34,801 bases of DNA, from contig JBAZOW010000003.1 of assembly GCA_041648495.1 (NCBI GenBank), positions 1 to 34,801 of the forward strand, given 5' to 3'. The number at the start of each line of letters is the position of its first letter. Position 1 is the first letter of the stretch. This document shows, piece after piece, positions 24,124-31,549 of this stretch. The stretch is from Patulibacter sp041648495. Lineage in GTDB: Bacteria > Actinomycetota > Thermoleophilia > Solirubrobacterales > Solirubrobacteraceae. A program made the position numbers and the translations under genes. The notes under the pieces were generated by a model that saw only the letters and a list, made by a program, of their open reading frames with translations, ran no database searches and had not been told where the DNA came from.

Positions 24124-24507
24124 ATGGCCACCAAGACCACCAACGCCACCCGCCACGTCGTCGGCCCGCTCGAGGGGTTCCCCGAGGGCGAGACCCGGAT
24201 CGTCGACGTCAAGGGTCGCTCGATCGGCGTGATCCACGACAACGGGAAGTTCTTCGCGCTGCGCAACGTCTGCCCGCACCACGGCGCGCCGCTCTGCCAG
24301 GGCCGGGTCCAGGGCTTCATGCGGCCGTCCGAGCCGCACGTCTACGACTACAGCGGCGACGACGCGGACGACCGGGTCGTGCTCTGCCCGTGGCACGGCT
24401 ACAAGTTCCGCCTCAAGGACGGCAGCTCGGTGACCGAGCCGGAGACGTCCCGCGTGCGGACCTACGAGGTCGCCGTCGAGGACGGCGAGGTCGTCGTCTA
24501 CGTCTGA
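24124..24507 (+). CDS. Small Rieske [2Fe-2S] protein
   Basis: This 127-residue protein is a single Rieske domain. The cluster ligands are C50-P-H52 (NVCPHHGAPLC) and C88-P-W-H91 (LCPWHGYKFRL). The loop between the two motifs is 35 residues, about twice the 15-17 usual in Rieske ferredoxins, with an Asp-rich insertion (SGDDADD). No catalytic oxygenase domain follows, so it is an electron carrier or an accessory domain. It lies 13 bp before the flavin/2Fe-2S reductase gene. This pair could feed a Rieske oxygenase encoded elsewhere or the P450 at 5471. Confidence 0.92.
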   Translation: MATKTTNATRHVVGPLEGFPEGETRIVDVKGRSIGVIHDNGKFFALRNVCPHHGAPLCQGRVQGFMRPSEPHVYDYSGDDADDRVVLCPWHGYKFRLKDGSSVTEPETSRVRTYEVAVEDGEVVVYV

Positions 24508-24520
24508 CGATCGGGAACGC

Positions 24521-25477
24521 ATGAGCAGCACGGAAGCCCCGCCCCGTCCCTGCGTCGTCGTCGGCCGCGAGGATGCGGCCGATGGCGTCGTGACGTTGAC
24601 CCTCCGCGATGCGGAGGGCGCGCCCCTGCCGGAGTGGGACGCCGGCGCCCACGTCGATCTGGTGCTGCCCGACGCGGTGCGCCAGTACTCGCTCTGCGGC
24701 GCGGTCGGCGAGTGCGGTGAATACCGCATCGCGGTGCTGCGCGAGCCGGAGTCGCGCGGGGGATCGGAGTACGTCCACGACCGCCTGGCCGTCGGGGCGA
24801 CGGTCGAGGTCGGCGGGCCGCGCAACCACTTCGCCTTCGAACCCGCGGAGCGCTACGTGTTCATCGCCGGCGGCATCGGGATCACCCCGATCCTGCCGAT
24901 GATCGAGCGGGCGATCGCCGCAGGAGCGGAGTGGGAGCTGTTCTACGGGGGCCGCAGCCGGGCGTCGATGGCGTTCGTCGATCGCCTGACCGAGCTCGGC
25001 GACCGGGTCCACGTGCTGCCGCAGGACGAGGTCGGGCTGCTCGACCTGGTCACGGCGCTGGCGGACGTCGAGCGGGCGGACACGCTGACCTACTGCTGCG
25101 GTCCCGAGCCGCTGCTCGCCGCCGTCGAGGGACGCTGCGGTCCGGCCGGTCTGGCGCGGTTGCGCGTCGAGCGGTTCTCGTCCGACGTCGAGATCGACCG
25201 GGTCGGCGACCAGCCGTTCGAGGTCGAGCTGGTCCAGACCGGCGTGACGCTCACCGTCGAGCCGGGCGTGTCGATCCTCGACGCGGTCCTCGACGCGGGG
25301 GTAGACGTCGACAGCTCGTGCGAGGAGGGGACCTGCGGCACCTGCGAGACCGACGTGCTCGAAGGGGTCCCGGACCACCGCGACGTGGTGCTGACCGACG
25401 CCGAGCAGGCGGCGGGCGCGGTGATGATGATCTGCGTGTCGCGGTGCAGGTCGAAGAAGCTGGTGCTCGACCTGTAG
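24521..25477 (+). CDS. Phthalate dioxygenase reductase-like flavin/[2Fe-2S] oxidoreductase
   Basis: This 318-residue protein has three domains. The flavin-binding beta barrel has R54-Q-Y-S57. The NAD-binding domain has FIAGGIGITPILPM and TYCCGPEPLL. The C-terminal plant-type ferredoxin domain has ligands C267-x4-C272-x2-C275 and C305. This is the order of the PDR/VanB family, which takes electrons from NAD(P)H through FMN to [2Fe-2S] and on to an oxygenase. It is translated shortly after the Rieske protein. VanB-type reductases normally pair with a Rieske oxygenase, which is absent here. Transcription ends at the strong palindrome 25524-25548. Confidence 0.93.
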   Translation: MSSTEAPPRPCVVVGREDAADGVVTLTLRDAEGAPLPEWDAGAHVDLVLPDAVRQYSLCGAVGECGEYRIAVLREPESRGGSEYVHDRLAVGATVEVGGPRNHFAFEPAERYVFIAGGIGITPILPMIERAIAAGAEWELFYGGRSRASMAFVDRLTELGDRVHVLPQDEVGLLDLVTALADVERADTLTYCCGPEPLLAAVEGRCGPAGLARLRVERFSSDVEIDRVGDQPFEVELVQTGVTLTVEPGVSILDAVLDAGVDVDSSCEEGTCGTCETDVLEGVPDHRDVVLTDAEQAAGAVMMICVSRCRSKKLVLDL

Positions 25478-25523
25478 ACCGGTCCCCGGCTCCGGGCGAC
25501 CGGAGTCGGCTCGGGAGACGCGA

Positions 25524-25548
25524 GTTTGCCCGCCCCGGGCGGGCAAAC
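25524..25548. terminator. Bidirectional terminator between convergent genes
   Basis: A perfect 12-bp inverted repeat (25524-25535 with 25537-25548) with GTTT/AAAC at its ends lies between the reductase stop (+) and the ThDP-enzyme stop (-). The near-symmetrical form fits termination on both strands. Confidence 0.75.
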
Positions 25549-25573
25549 CACGCGGTCCCGCGCCCCGCGACGC

Positions 25574-27199
25574 TCAGTGCGTCCCGCGCGAGAAGGCCTC
25601 TTCGAGCCAGACGGCCCGGACCTCGTCGGTGATCCGGCAGTCCAGCAGCAGCGGCCGGTCGAGGCCCGCGGCGAGCAGCGGGGCGACGCCCTCGAGATCG
25701 GTCAGCGAGCGGACCGCCATCCCGTCCGCGCCCATCGCGCGAGCGACCGCGTCGAGCGGCGGGGTCTCGAACCGCGACTCCTTCTCGTCCAGGCCGGACA
25801 TCCGCAGGAAGTGCATCTCGGCGCCGTAGGACTCGTCGTTGTAGACGACGATCAGCATCGGCAGCTTGTAGCGGACCGCGGTGTCGAGCTCGCCGAGACT
25901 GAGCATCAGGCCGCCGTCGCCGATCGCCGTGACCGTCAGCCGGTCGGGGTGGGCGACGGCCGCGCCGATCGCGGCGCCCAGGCCGAGCCCGATCGAACCG
26001 AAGTCGAGCGTGAAGACGAAGCGGTCCGGCGCGTCGACCGGGATGTCCATCGACGGGAAGCCCATGAAGTGGCCGCCGTCGACGACCAGCTGGCGCTCGG
26101 CGGGCAGCAGCGCCGCGATCTCGCGCGAGAGCGCGCGCGGGTCGATTCCGCGCTCGTCGCTGTCGTCCGGGGTCGCCGCGGCACTGGTGGCGATCTCCGT
26201 GCGGATCGCGTCGGTGCGGAACCCGGTCGCCGGCTCCAGCCGCTCGACCAGCGCGCGGGCGACCACGCCGACGTCGCCGACCACGCCGACCTCGGTCGGC
26301 ACGTAGCGACCGAACGCGGTGTCGTCGAGATCGACCTGGACGATCGTGGCGTCGGACGAGAACAGCGTGCCGCCGCGCGAGGTGAAGTGGTTGAGCGAGG
26401 CGCCGAAGGCGATCACGCAGTCCGCCTGGCCGATCAGCTCGCGGCCGAGGTCGGTCGCGAAGCCGCCGGCGATGCCGACCGCGTAGGGGTGGCCGCGGAA
26501 CCAGCTGTTGGCCGGCAGCGACGTGGCGAGCAGCGCGCCGACGCGGTCGCCGAGCGCGAGCAGCTCGTCGCGGATCCCGGCGGTCACCGCACCGCGCCCG
26601 CCGATGATCACCGGACGCTCGGCCTTGGCGATCGCCTCCACCGCGGCGTCCAGGCCGACGATCTCCGGCGACGCGACGACCGCCGAGGGCAGCGACGCGA
26701 CGACCGTGTCGCCGGCCTCCTCCTCCTGGACGTCGGTCGGCAGGTTCAGCGCGATCGGCCGGTGCTCGTCGCGGGCGCGGCGGAAGGCCTCGGCGACGTC
26801 GGCGTGGGCGGTCGCCGGCCGGACCGGCTGGACGGGGATGTCGCAGGCGGCGAAGAACGGCGCCTGCTCGATGTCCTGGGGCAGGCCCGCCACCGAGAGC
26901 GCGGTGTCGCCGGAGATCACGACCATCGGCACGCGGCCGCGGCGGGCCGAGACCAGCGCGGTCAGGGCGTTGGTCAGGCCCGGGCCCTGGGTGAAGGTGC
27001 AGACGCCGACGCGCCCGGTGGTGCGGGCGTAGCCGTCGGACATCGCGACGGCGCCGCTCTCGTGGCGCGCGCCGCGGAAGGGGATCTCCTCGTGGGCAAG
27101 ACGGGGGATCAGCTTGAGGTTGCCGTCGCCCATCAGCCCGAAGACGGCACCGACGCCCTCGGACCGGAGTTGGGCCGCAATTGCTTCAAAAACCTTCAT
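25574..27199 (-). CDS. Thiamine-diphosphate-dependent enzyme (acetolactate synthase/benzoylformate decarboxylase-like)
   Basis: This 541-residue, three-domain ThDP enzyme has E47 in GARHESGAVAMSDGYAR, the cofactor-activating glutamate. TFTQGPGLTNAL has Gln-Gly-Pro-Gly, as in acetolactate synthases, where benzoylformate decarboxylase has His-Ser. The ThDP/Mg motif begins at GDGGLMLSLGELDTAV (about residue 423) and continues to VYNDESYG. It could decarboxylate a 2-oxo acid, ligate two aldehyde or oxo-acid units, or cleave a 2-hydroxyacyl-CoA. It is divergently transcribed from the FMN 2-hydroxyacid dehydrogenase, whose product would be a 2-oxo acid, so decarboxylation or ligation of that product is the favoured inference. 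Confidence 0.9.
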   Translation of the reverse strand: MKVFEAIAAQLRSEGVGAVFGLMGDGNLKLIPRLAHEEIPFRGARHESGAVAMSDGYARTTGRVGVCTFTQGPGLTNALTALVSARRGRVPMVVISGDTALSVAGLPQDIEQAPFFAACDIPVQPVRPATAHADVAEAFRRARDEHRPIALNLPTDVQEEEAGDTVVASLPSAVVASPEIVGLDAAVEAIAKAERPVIIGGRGAVTAGIRDELLALGDRVGALLATSLPANSWFRGHPYAVGIAGGFATDLGRELIGQADCVIAFGASLNHFTSRGGTLFSSDATIVQVDLDDTAFGRYVPTEVGVVGDVGVVARALVERLEPATGFRTDAIRTEIATSAAATPDDSDERGIDPRALSREIAALLPAERQLVVDGGHFMGFPSMDIPVDAPDRFVFTLDFGSIGLGLGAAIGAAVAHPDRLTVTAIGDGGLMLSLGELDTAVRYKLPMLIVVYNDESYGAEMHFLRMSGLDEKESRFETPPLDAVARAMGADGMAVRSLTDLEGVAPLLAAGLDRPLLLDCRITDEVRAVWLEEAFSRGTH

Positions 27200-27239
27200 T
27201 CGAACTGTTATAACCAATCGCCAGGGAGAAGCGGGAGAA
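27200..27239. promoter_or_regulatory. Divergent promoter region with GTTATAAC palindrome
   Basis: GTTATAAC (27207-27214) is a perfect 8-bp palindrome and supplies TATAAC as a possible -10 on both strands. Reading left it would start transcription almost at the ThDP-enzyme ATG, giving a nearly leaderless mRNA. No convincing -35 is seen on either side, so the call is tentative. Confidence 0.35.
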
Positions 27240-27302
27240 ATGAGAGAGACCATGGTGCTTACGCTGCTGGCCGCGTCGATCGAGATGCGGGTCGGGTCGT
27301 GA
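27240..27302 (+). CDS. Putative 20-codon leader peptide
   Basis: An ATG at 27240 with AGGGAGAAGCGGGAG just upstream opens a 20-residue frame (MRETMVLTLLAASIEMRVGS). Its TGA overlaps the GTG start of the FMN dehydrogenase gene as GTGA. It could be a true short gene that couples translation to the main gene, or a spurious frame. The good ribosome binding site and the exact overlap favour the first. No run of a single amino acid suggests classical attenuation. Confidence 0.45.
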   Translation: MRETMVLTLLAASIEMRVGS

Positions 27303-28549
27303 CCGATGTGCTGCGCCTGCTGGCGTCCCAGGTGGCAGAGGACCTCCGCGGCCTGCCGCGCCGGGGCCGCGCCGCCGACCGCCGCGTCGCCCGCGCCGGC
27401 AGCATCGACGAGATCCGGGCCGCGGCTCGGGCGTCGCTGCCGAAGGTGATCTTCGAGTTCGTCGACGGCGGCGCCAACGACGAGCGCACCGTCCGCCGCA
27501 ACCTGGCGGACTTCGACGAGATCGCCCTGCTGCCGCGCACGTTGGTCGACGTCTCGGGCGTCGACACCGCGACCACGGTGCTCGGTCAGGAGATCGCCGC
27601 GCCGATCATCGGCGCGCCGACCGGGCTCTGCGGCCTGATCCACCACGACGGCGAGGTCGGGCTGGCCCAAGCGATGCACGGCGCCGGATCGATCTACACG
27701 CTGGCCGCGATGTCGAGCTACACGATCGAGGAGGTCGCGTCGGCGTCCCCGGGGCCGCTCTGGTTTCAGACCTACCTCTGGCGCGACCACGGGATCGTCC
27801 GCGACCTGATCGAGCGCGCGGCGGCCGCGAACTACGGCGCGCTGGTGGTCACCGTCGACGTCCCGCGCTCCGCCGAGCGGCACCGCGACCGCCGCAACGG
27901 CTTCGGCCTGCCGCCGCGGCTCACCGCGCGGACCCTGGCCGGGGGCCTGCGGCATCCGCGCTGGACGTCGGACTTCGTGCGACGGCCGCGGATCACCGCC
28001 GCCAACGTGACCGACGGCCCGGCGGGCGGCGACGCGGTCAGCGTCGCCGGCTACGTCGACCGCCAGTTCGATCCGGCCGCGACCTGGGACGACCTGGCCT
28101 GGCTGCGTGACGCATGGGACGGGCCGCTGGTCGTCAAGGGCCTGCTCGATCCGGCCGACGCGCGGATCGCGGTCGAGCACGGCGCCGACGCGGTCGTGGT
28201 CTCCAACCACGGTGGTCGACAGCTCGACCACGCCTGCTCGTCGATCGGCGCGCTGCCCGCGGTGGTCGATGCGGTCGGCGACGAGGTCGAGGTCTACCTG
28301 GACGGCGGGATCCGCCGGGGCAGCGATGTCGTCAAGGCGCTCGGGATGGGGGCACGGGCGTGCCTGGTCGGGCGCCCGATCGTCTTCGGGCTCGGCGCCG
28401 CGGGGGCCTCCGGGGCGGCGCGGTCGATCGAGATCCTGCAACAGGAGTTGCGCGCTGCGCTGATGCTGCTGGGTGCCCCGTCGGTCCGCGATATCGCGCG
28501 AGATCAGGTCCTGGCGCCCCGGCTCGGAGGCGCTCCCGCGGCTCCGTGA
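27299..28549 (+). CDS. FMN-dependent 2-hydroxyacid dehydrogenase/oxidase (lactate/mandelate family)
   Basis: This 416-residue TIM-barrel flavoprotein oxidises an L-2-hydroxy acid to a 2-oxo acid. A basic N-terminal extension of about 35 residues is followed by ARASLPKVIFEFVDGGANDE and then PIIGAPTGLCGLIHHDGE. VVSNHGGRQLDHA holds the catalytic base H304 and the substrate-binding Arg, and YLDGGIRRGSDVVKALGMGARACLVGRP is the FMN-phosphate region; these are split family hallmarks. GTG 27299 overlaps the stop of the short leader frame. The open frame continues upstream into the antisense of the ThDP gene, which is not coding on this strand. It forms a divergent pair with the ThDP enzyme, reminiscent of mandelate dehydrogenase plus benzoylformate decarboxylase. 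Confidence 0.9.
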   Translation: MTDVLRLLASQVAEDLRGLPRRGRAADRRVARAGSIDEIRAAARASLPKVIFEFVDGGANDERTVRRNLADFDEIALLPRTLVDVSGVDTATTVLGQEIAAPIIGAPTGLCGLIHHDGEVGLAQAMHGAGSIYTLAAMSSYTIEEVASASPGPLWFQTYLWRDHGIVRDLIERAAAANYGALVVTVDVPRSAERHRDRRNGFGLPPRLTARTLAGGLRHPRWTSDFVRRPRITAANVTDGPAGGDAVSVAGYVDRQFDPAATWDDLAWLRDAWDGPLVVKGLLDPADARIAVEHGADAVVVSNHGGRQLDHACSSIGALPAVVDAVGDEVEVYLDGGIRRGSDVVKALGMGARACLVGRPIVFGLGAAGASGAARSIEILQQELRAALMLLGAPSVRDIARDQVLAPRLGGAPAAP

Positions 28550-28559
28550 CCCCGGTCAC

Positions 28560-28589
28560 TTGACACCGCTACCATGTGGCGGGTATTAA
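28560..28589 (+). promoter_or_regulatory. Promoter of the TRAP dctQM operon
   Basis: TTGACA (28560-28565), an 18-bp spacer and TATTAA (28584-28589) start only 11 bp after the preceding stop codon. The palindrome GTGACC-CC-GGTCAC (28546-28559) abuts the -35. Confidence 0.7.
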
Positions 28590-28602
28590 TCATCATAGTT
28601 AT
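28586..28602 (+). promoter_or_regulatory. Operator TTAATCATCATAGTTAT
   Basis: It has one mismatch in 17 to the copy at 12203-12219 and the same position relative to the -10. The two promoters drive unrelated genes, so the identity is not due to gene duplication and points to a shared regulator. Confidence 0.65.
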
Positions 28603-28613
28603 GCGAGAGGCGT

Positions 28614-28629
28614 TCCCGGTGCTCCGGGA
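28614..28629 (+). other. 5' leader hairpin
   Basis: TCCCGG-TGCT-CCGGGA forms a 6-bp stem in the untranslated leader of dctQ. Its placement after the operator resembles the hairpin at 12243-12259. Confidence 0.55.
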
Positions 28630-28683
28630 CGGCGGGTCTAGGCCGCTCCTCGAACTCATGCCGAAGCAAAGGACCACGGCAAC

Positions 28684-29238
28684 GTGACAAGGGTACGCAC
28701 CATCGTGCGCGGCCTCTCGGGGGCCCTGGCGGCCGTCGCTGCCGTCGCACTCATCATTCTGATGTTGATCACCGTGGCCGACGTGGTTCGTCGCGCGCTG
28801 ACCGACAAGTCGATCGAGGGCGCGATCGAGGTCGCCCCGTTGCTGCTGCTCGGCGCCGTGGCCCTCGGCCTCGGCTACGCCGAGCAGACGCTGACGCACG
28901 TGCGCACGTCGCTCGTGACCAGCCGCGTCGGCCTCAAGACGCGACTGATCCTCCGTTCGATCGGCGGCACGCTCGTGACCGCGCTGCTGCTCTGGTTCAG
29001 CTGGGAGTCGTTCCAGCGCGCGATCACCGCGATCGAGGAGAACGACGTCACCCCCGGATTCGTGGCGATCCACACCTGGCCCGCCCGCGTGCTGGTGCCG
29101 ATCGGCTTCCTGCTGTTCGCACTGCACGTGTTCTTCCGGCTCTACGACGACGTGCAAGCGCTCCGCAAGGGCGAGCCGGACCCGCGCGAGCTCGAAGCCG
29201 CGCAGCTCAACGATGACGCCGTGGAGGTGCATGCCTGA
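28684..29238 (+). CDS. dctQ: TRAP transporter small membrane subunit (DctQ family)
   Basis: This 184-residue protein has four hydrophobic segments: about residues 10-35 (ALAAVAAVALIILMLITVAD), 45-65 (APLLLLGAVALGLGYAE), 85-110 and 130-150 (RVLVPIGFLLFALHVFF). This matches DctQ, the small subunit that together with DctM forms the sodium-driven TRAP channel. TLTHVRTSLV after the second segment is a typical DctQ motif. The start is GTG. The stop overlaps the dctM start (TGATG). No binding-protein gene is adjacent; dctP copies lie on either side at 21795 and 33558. Confidence 0.9.
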   Translation: MTRVRTIVRGLSGALAAVAAVALIILMLITVADVVRRALTDKSIEGAIEVAPLLLLGAVALGLGYAEQTLTHVRTSLVTSRVGLKTRLILRSIGGTLVTALLLWFSWESFQRAITAIEENDVTPGFVAIHTWPARVLVPIGFLLFALHVFFRLYDDVQALRKGEPDPRELEAAQLNDDAVEVHA

Positions 29239-30740
29239 TGGATACGACCGTGATGGTCCTGATCGCCCTGGGCGTCTTCCTCTTCCTGCTGGCGGCCGAG
29301 ATGCCCGTGGCTGTCGGCCTCGCCGGCGCCGGCGTGACCGGCCTGCTGCTCAACAACGGCTTCGAGCAGACCGCGGCGACCCTGTCGTCGGCGGCCTACC
29401 AGGCCACCTCGACCTACACCCTGATCGTCATCCCGATGTTCATCCTGATGGGCGTCCTCGTGGCGAACGCCGGAGTGCTGGGCAACATCTTCGACCTCGC
29501 CGCCCGGGCCACGCGCAAGCTGCCCGGCGGCCTGGGCATCGCCACCGTGCTGTCGGCGGCCGGCTTCTCGGCCGTCACCGGCTCGAGCGCCGCGGCCGTC
29601 GCCACCCTCGGCCGGCTCTGCGTCGGCGAGATGCGCCGCCACGGCTACTCGATCAAGTTCGCGGCCTCGATCGTCGCGGCCTCCGGCACGCTCGGCGTGC
29701 TGATCCCGCCGAGCGTGGTGCTCGTGATCTACGGCGTGCTGACCAACGAGTCGGTCGCCCAGCTGCTGCTCGCGGCGATCATCCCGGGCATCATCACCGC
29801 GATCGCGTACATGATCACGATCGTGCTGATGGCCTCGCTGGGCAACAGCAAGAAGCACATCGACAGCGAGGGCGACCACGACGGACATCCCGACGACGAC
29901 CCGTCCGGTGGCGGTGGCGCGCGGCAGCGCGACGTGGCCGTGGCGATGCAGGCCAACGAGCCGGCCGTCGACCGCCCGGTCGACCGCGAGATGGAGCGCG
30001 AGCTCGATCAGCTCGACGTCGCGGCGGGCCCCGGGGGCATCGCGATGGCGAAGCCGTCCCGCGCCCAGCGCCTGCAGGAGCTGGAGTCGATCTTCTACAT
30101 CGGGATCATCTTCATCGTCGTGCTCGGCGGCATCTACGGCGGCGTCTTCACCGAGACCGAAGCGGGTGCCGTCGGCGCCCTGGTCGCGGTCTTCGTGCTG
30201 CTGCTGCGCAGCGGTCGCACCGAGCTGGGCCTGAAGAAGTCGCTGTCCTCCGCCCTGCGCGAGACCTCGGCGAACACGAGCATGCTGTTCGCGCTGCTGA
30301 TCGGCGGCTCGATCTTCACGTTGTTCCTGGTCACCGCCCGCGTGCCGCAGGACCTGACGGACTGGATCATCGGCCTCGACGTCAACAAGTACGTCGTGAT
30401 CGCGATCATCCTGCTGGTGCTGCTGGTCCTCGGCGCGCTGCTCGACGGCATGTCGATCCTGCTGCTGACGATGCCGCTGACCTACCCGCTGGTCACCGAC
30501 CTCGGATTCAGCGGCCTCTGGTACGGCATCCTGGCCGTGAAGATGGTCGAGATCGGCCTGCTGACGCCCCCGTTCGGGATCAACGTCTTCCTGATATCCG
30601 GGGTGGTCAAGGAAGCCAAGATCGAGGATGTCTTCCGCGGCGTGGTGCCGTTCATCATCGCCGAGCTCTGCGTGGTGCTGCTGATCATCCTGGTGCCGGA
30701 GCTCGTGACCTGGCTGCCGGACCTGGCGTCCACCAAGTAG
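29238..30740 (+). CDS. dctM: TRAP transporter large permease (DctM family) with an enlarged central loop
   Basis: This 500-residue protein is longer than the roughly 430 usual for DctM. It has many hydrophobic segments and the family marks AEMPVAVGLAGAGVTGLL, ITGSSAAAVAT-like AVTGSSAAAVATLG, SGTLGVLIPPSVVLVIYG, FTETEAGAVGALVA and LLTPPFGINVFLISGV. Between about residues 202 and 281 (nt 29842-30081) lies a hydrophilic, His/Asp/Gly-rich stretch (DSEGDHDGHPDDDPSGGGG, then many Arg/Asp/Glu) where relatives have a short cytoplasmic loop. GGAGGT nine bases upstream of ATG 29238 supports the start. Confidence 0.92.
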   Translation: MDTTVMVLIALGVFLFLLAAEMPVAVGLAGAGVTGLLLNNGFEQTAATLSSAAYQATSTYTLIVIPMFILMGVLVANAGVLGNIFDLAARATRKLPGGLGIATVLSAAGFSAVTGSSAAAVATLGRLCVGEMRRHGYSIKFAASIVAASGTLGVLIPPSVVLVIYGVLTNESVAQLLLAAIIPGIITAIAYMITIVLMASLGNSKKHIDSEGDHDGHPDDDPSGGGGARQRDVAVAMQANEPAVDRPVDREMERELDQLDVAAGPGGIAMAKPSRAQRLQELESIFYIGIIFIVVLGGIYGGVFTETEAGAVGALVAVFVLLLRSGRTELGLKKSLSSALRETSANTSMLFALLIGGSIFTLFLVTARVPQDLTDWIIGLDVNKYVVIAIILLVLLVLGALLDGMSILLLTMPLTYPLVTDLGFSGLWYGILAVKMVEIGLLTPPFGINVFLISGVVKEAKIEDVFRGVVPFIIAELCVVLLIILVPELVTWLPDLASTK

Positions 30741-30749
30741 CGACCTCAC

Positions 30750-30790
30750 CGGGCCGGTTCGGCGTCACGCCGAGCCGGCCCGTTCCCGCT
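30750..30790 (+). terminator. Terminator-like hairpin after dctM
   Basis: A 15-bp stem (30750-30764 with 30768-30782, one G-T wobble) and a TCA loop are followed by TTCCCGCTT. It may partly terminate the dctQM transcript before the aldolase-like gene. Confidence 0.7.
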
Positions 30791-30803
30791 TCTCCCGCAA
30801 CCC

Positions 30804-30822
30804 GCCGGCCCGTTCGGCCGGC
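30804..30822 (+). other. Leader hairpin before the class II aldolase-like gene
   Basis: GCCGGCC-CGTTC-GGCCGGC is a perfect 7-bp stem ending 22 bp before the ATG. It could influence ribosome access or be part of the preceding terminator region. Confidence 0.5.
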
Positions 30823-30844
30823 CGAACGACTCGAAGGAACCCCC

Positions 30845-31549
30845 ATGAGCGCATCCAAGGAACAGGAACTCGCCCTCCAGGCCTGCCGCGGCCTCGCCGC
30901 CTACGGCCTCGGTCCCGCGATCGGCGGACACGTCAGCATCCGCGTGCCGGGTAAGGAGCAGTACTGGACGAACAAGCTCAACAAGACGTTCGAGGAGATG
31001 CAGCTGGAGGACATCGTCCTCCTGGACTTCGAGGGCAACTCGGTCGACCCGGACGTCGTGGTCAGCCCCGGTATCGGCTTCCACCACGGGATCTACCAGC
31101 TGCGTCCCGACGTCAACGCGATCGTCCACACCCACGGGTACTGGGTCACGGCGCAGTCGGCGTTCGGCCGTGAGCCGCGGATGCTGCACAACATGTCGAC
31201 GTACTTCCACAACCGCACGGCGATCGCGCCGGACGACGAGATCGACGCGATCGCGCCAGCCATGAAGGACGACGACATCGCGATCATTATCCCCTGGCAC
31301 GGGGCGATCACCCTGGGCAAGGACATCGGCGACGCCGCCGCGCTGCACGTCACGTTCGACTACTGCTGTCGGCTCGACGTCGAGCTCGCCGGGGCCTCCG
31401 AGGTCCCGACGATGCCCGACGACCACGCGGTCGCGGTCCAGAAGCTGCTCGGCAAGGCCGCCTACCTGGACCTGACCTGGGACCTGATCGTCCGCAAGGG
31501 CGAGCGCTGCTACAACGGCGAGGTCGTCGTCCCGATTCCCGCCCAGTGA
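30845..31549 (+). CDS. Class II aldolase/adducin family protein
   Basis: This 234-residue, fuculose-aldolase-like fold protein has zinc ligands visible as H95-T-H97 in AIVHTHGYW and H152 in IIPWHGAITLG. At the position of the catalytic Glu in fuculose-phosphate aldolase (S-S-E-x-x-F-H) this protein reads S-P-G-I-G-F-H, so the Glu is absent. That argues against a standard sugar-phosphate aldolase and for another metal-dependent lyase, decarboxylase or epimerase role. The ATG follows AAGGA. The stop overlaps the next SDR start (GTGA), so the two probably act in sequence. No separate promoter is seen in the 104-bp gap after dctM. Confidence 0.88.
   Translation: MSASKEQELALQACRGLAAYGLGPAIGGHVSIRVPGKEQYWTNKLNKTFEEMQLEDIVLLDFEGNSVDPDVVVSPGIGFHHGIYQLRPDVNAIVHTHGYWVTAQSAFGREPRMLHNMSTYFHNRTAIAPDDEIDAIAPAMKDDDIAIIIPWHGAITLGKDIGDAAALHVTFDYCCRLDVELAGASEVPTMPDDHAVAVQKLLGKAAYLDLTWDLIVRKGERCYNGEVVVPIPAQ

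Noticed and set aside
25526..27298. In-frame upstream extension of the FMN dehydrogenase
   Set aside because: It lies entirely antisense to the well-supported ThDP enzyme and has shadow composition. The family N-terminus is accounted for by GTG 27299.
28546..28559. GTGACC-CC-GGTCAC palindrome as a separate operator
   Set aside because: It includes the stop codon of the FMN dehydrogenase gene and has no second copy in the window, so it may be chance. It is noted only as next to the -35.
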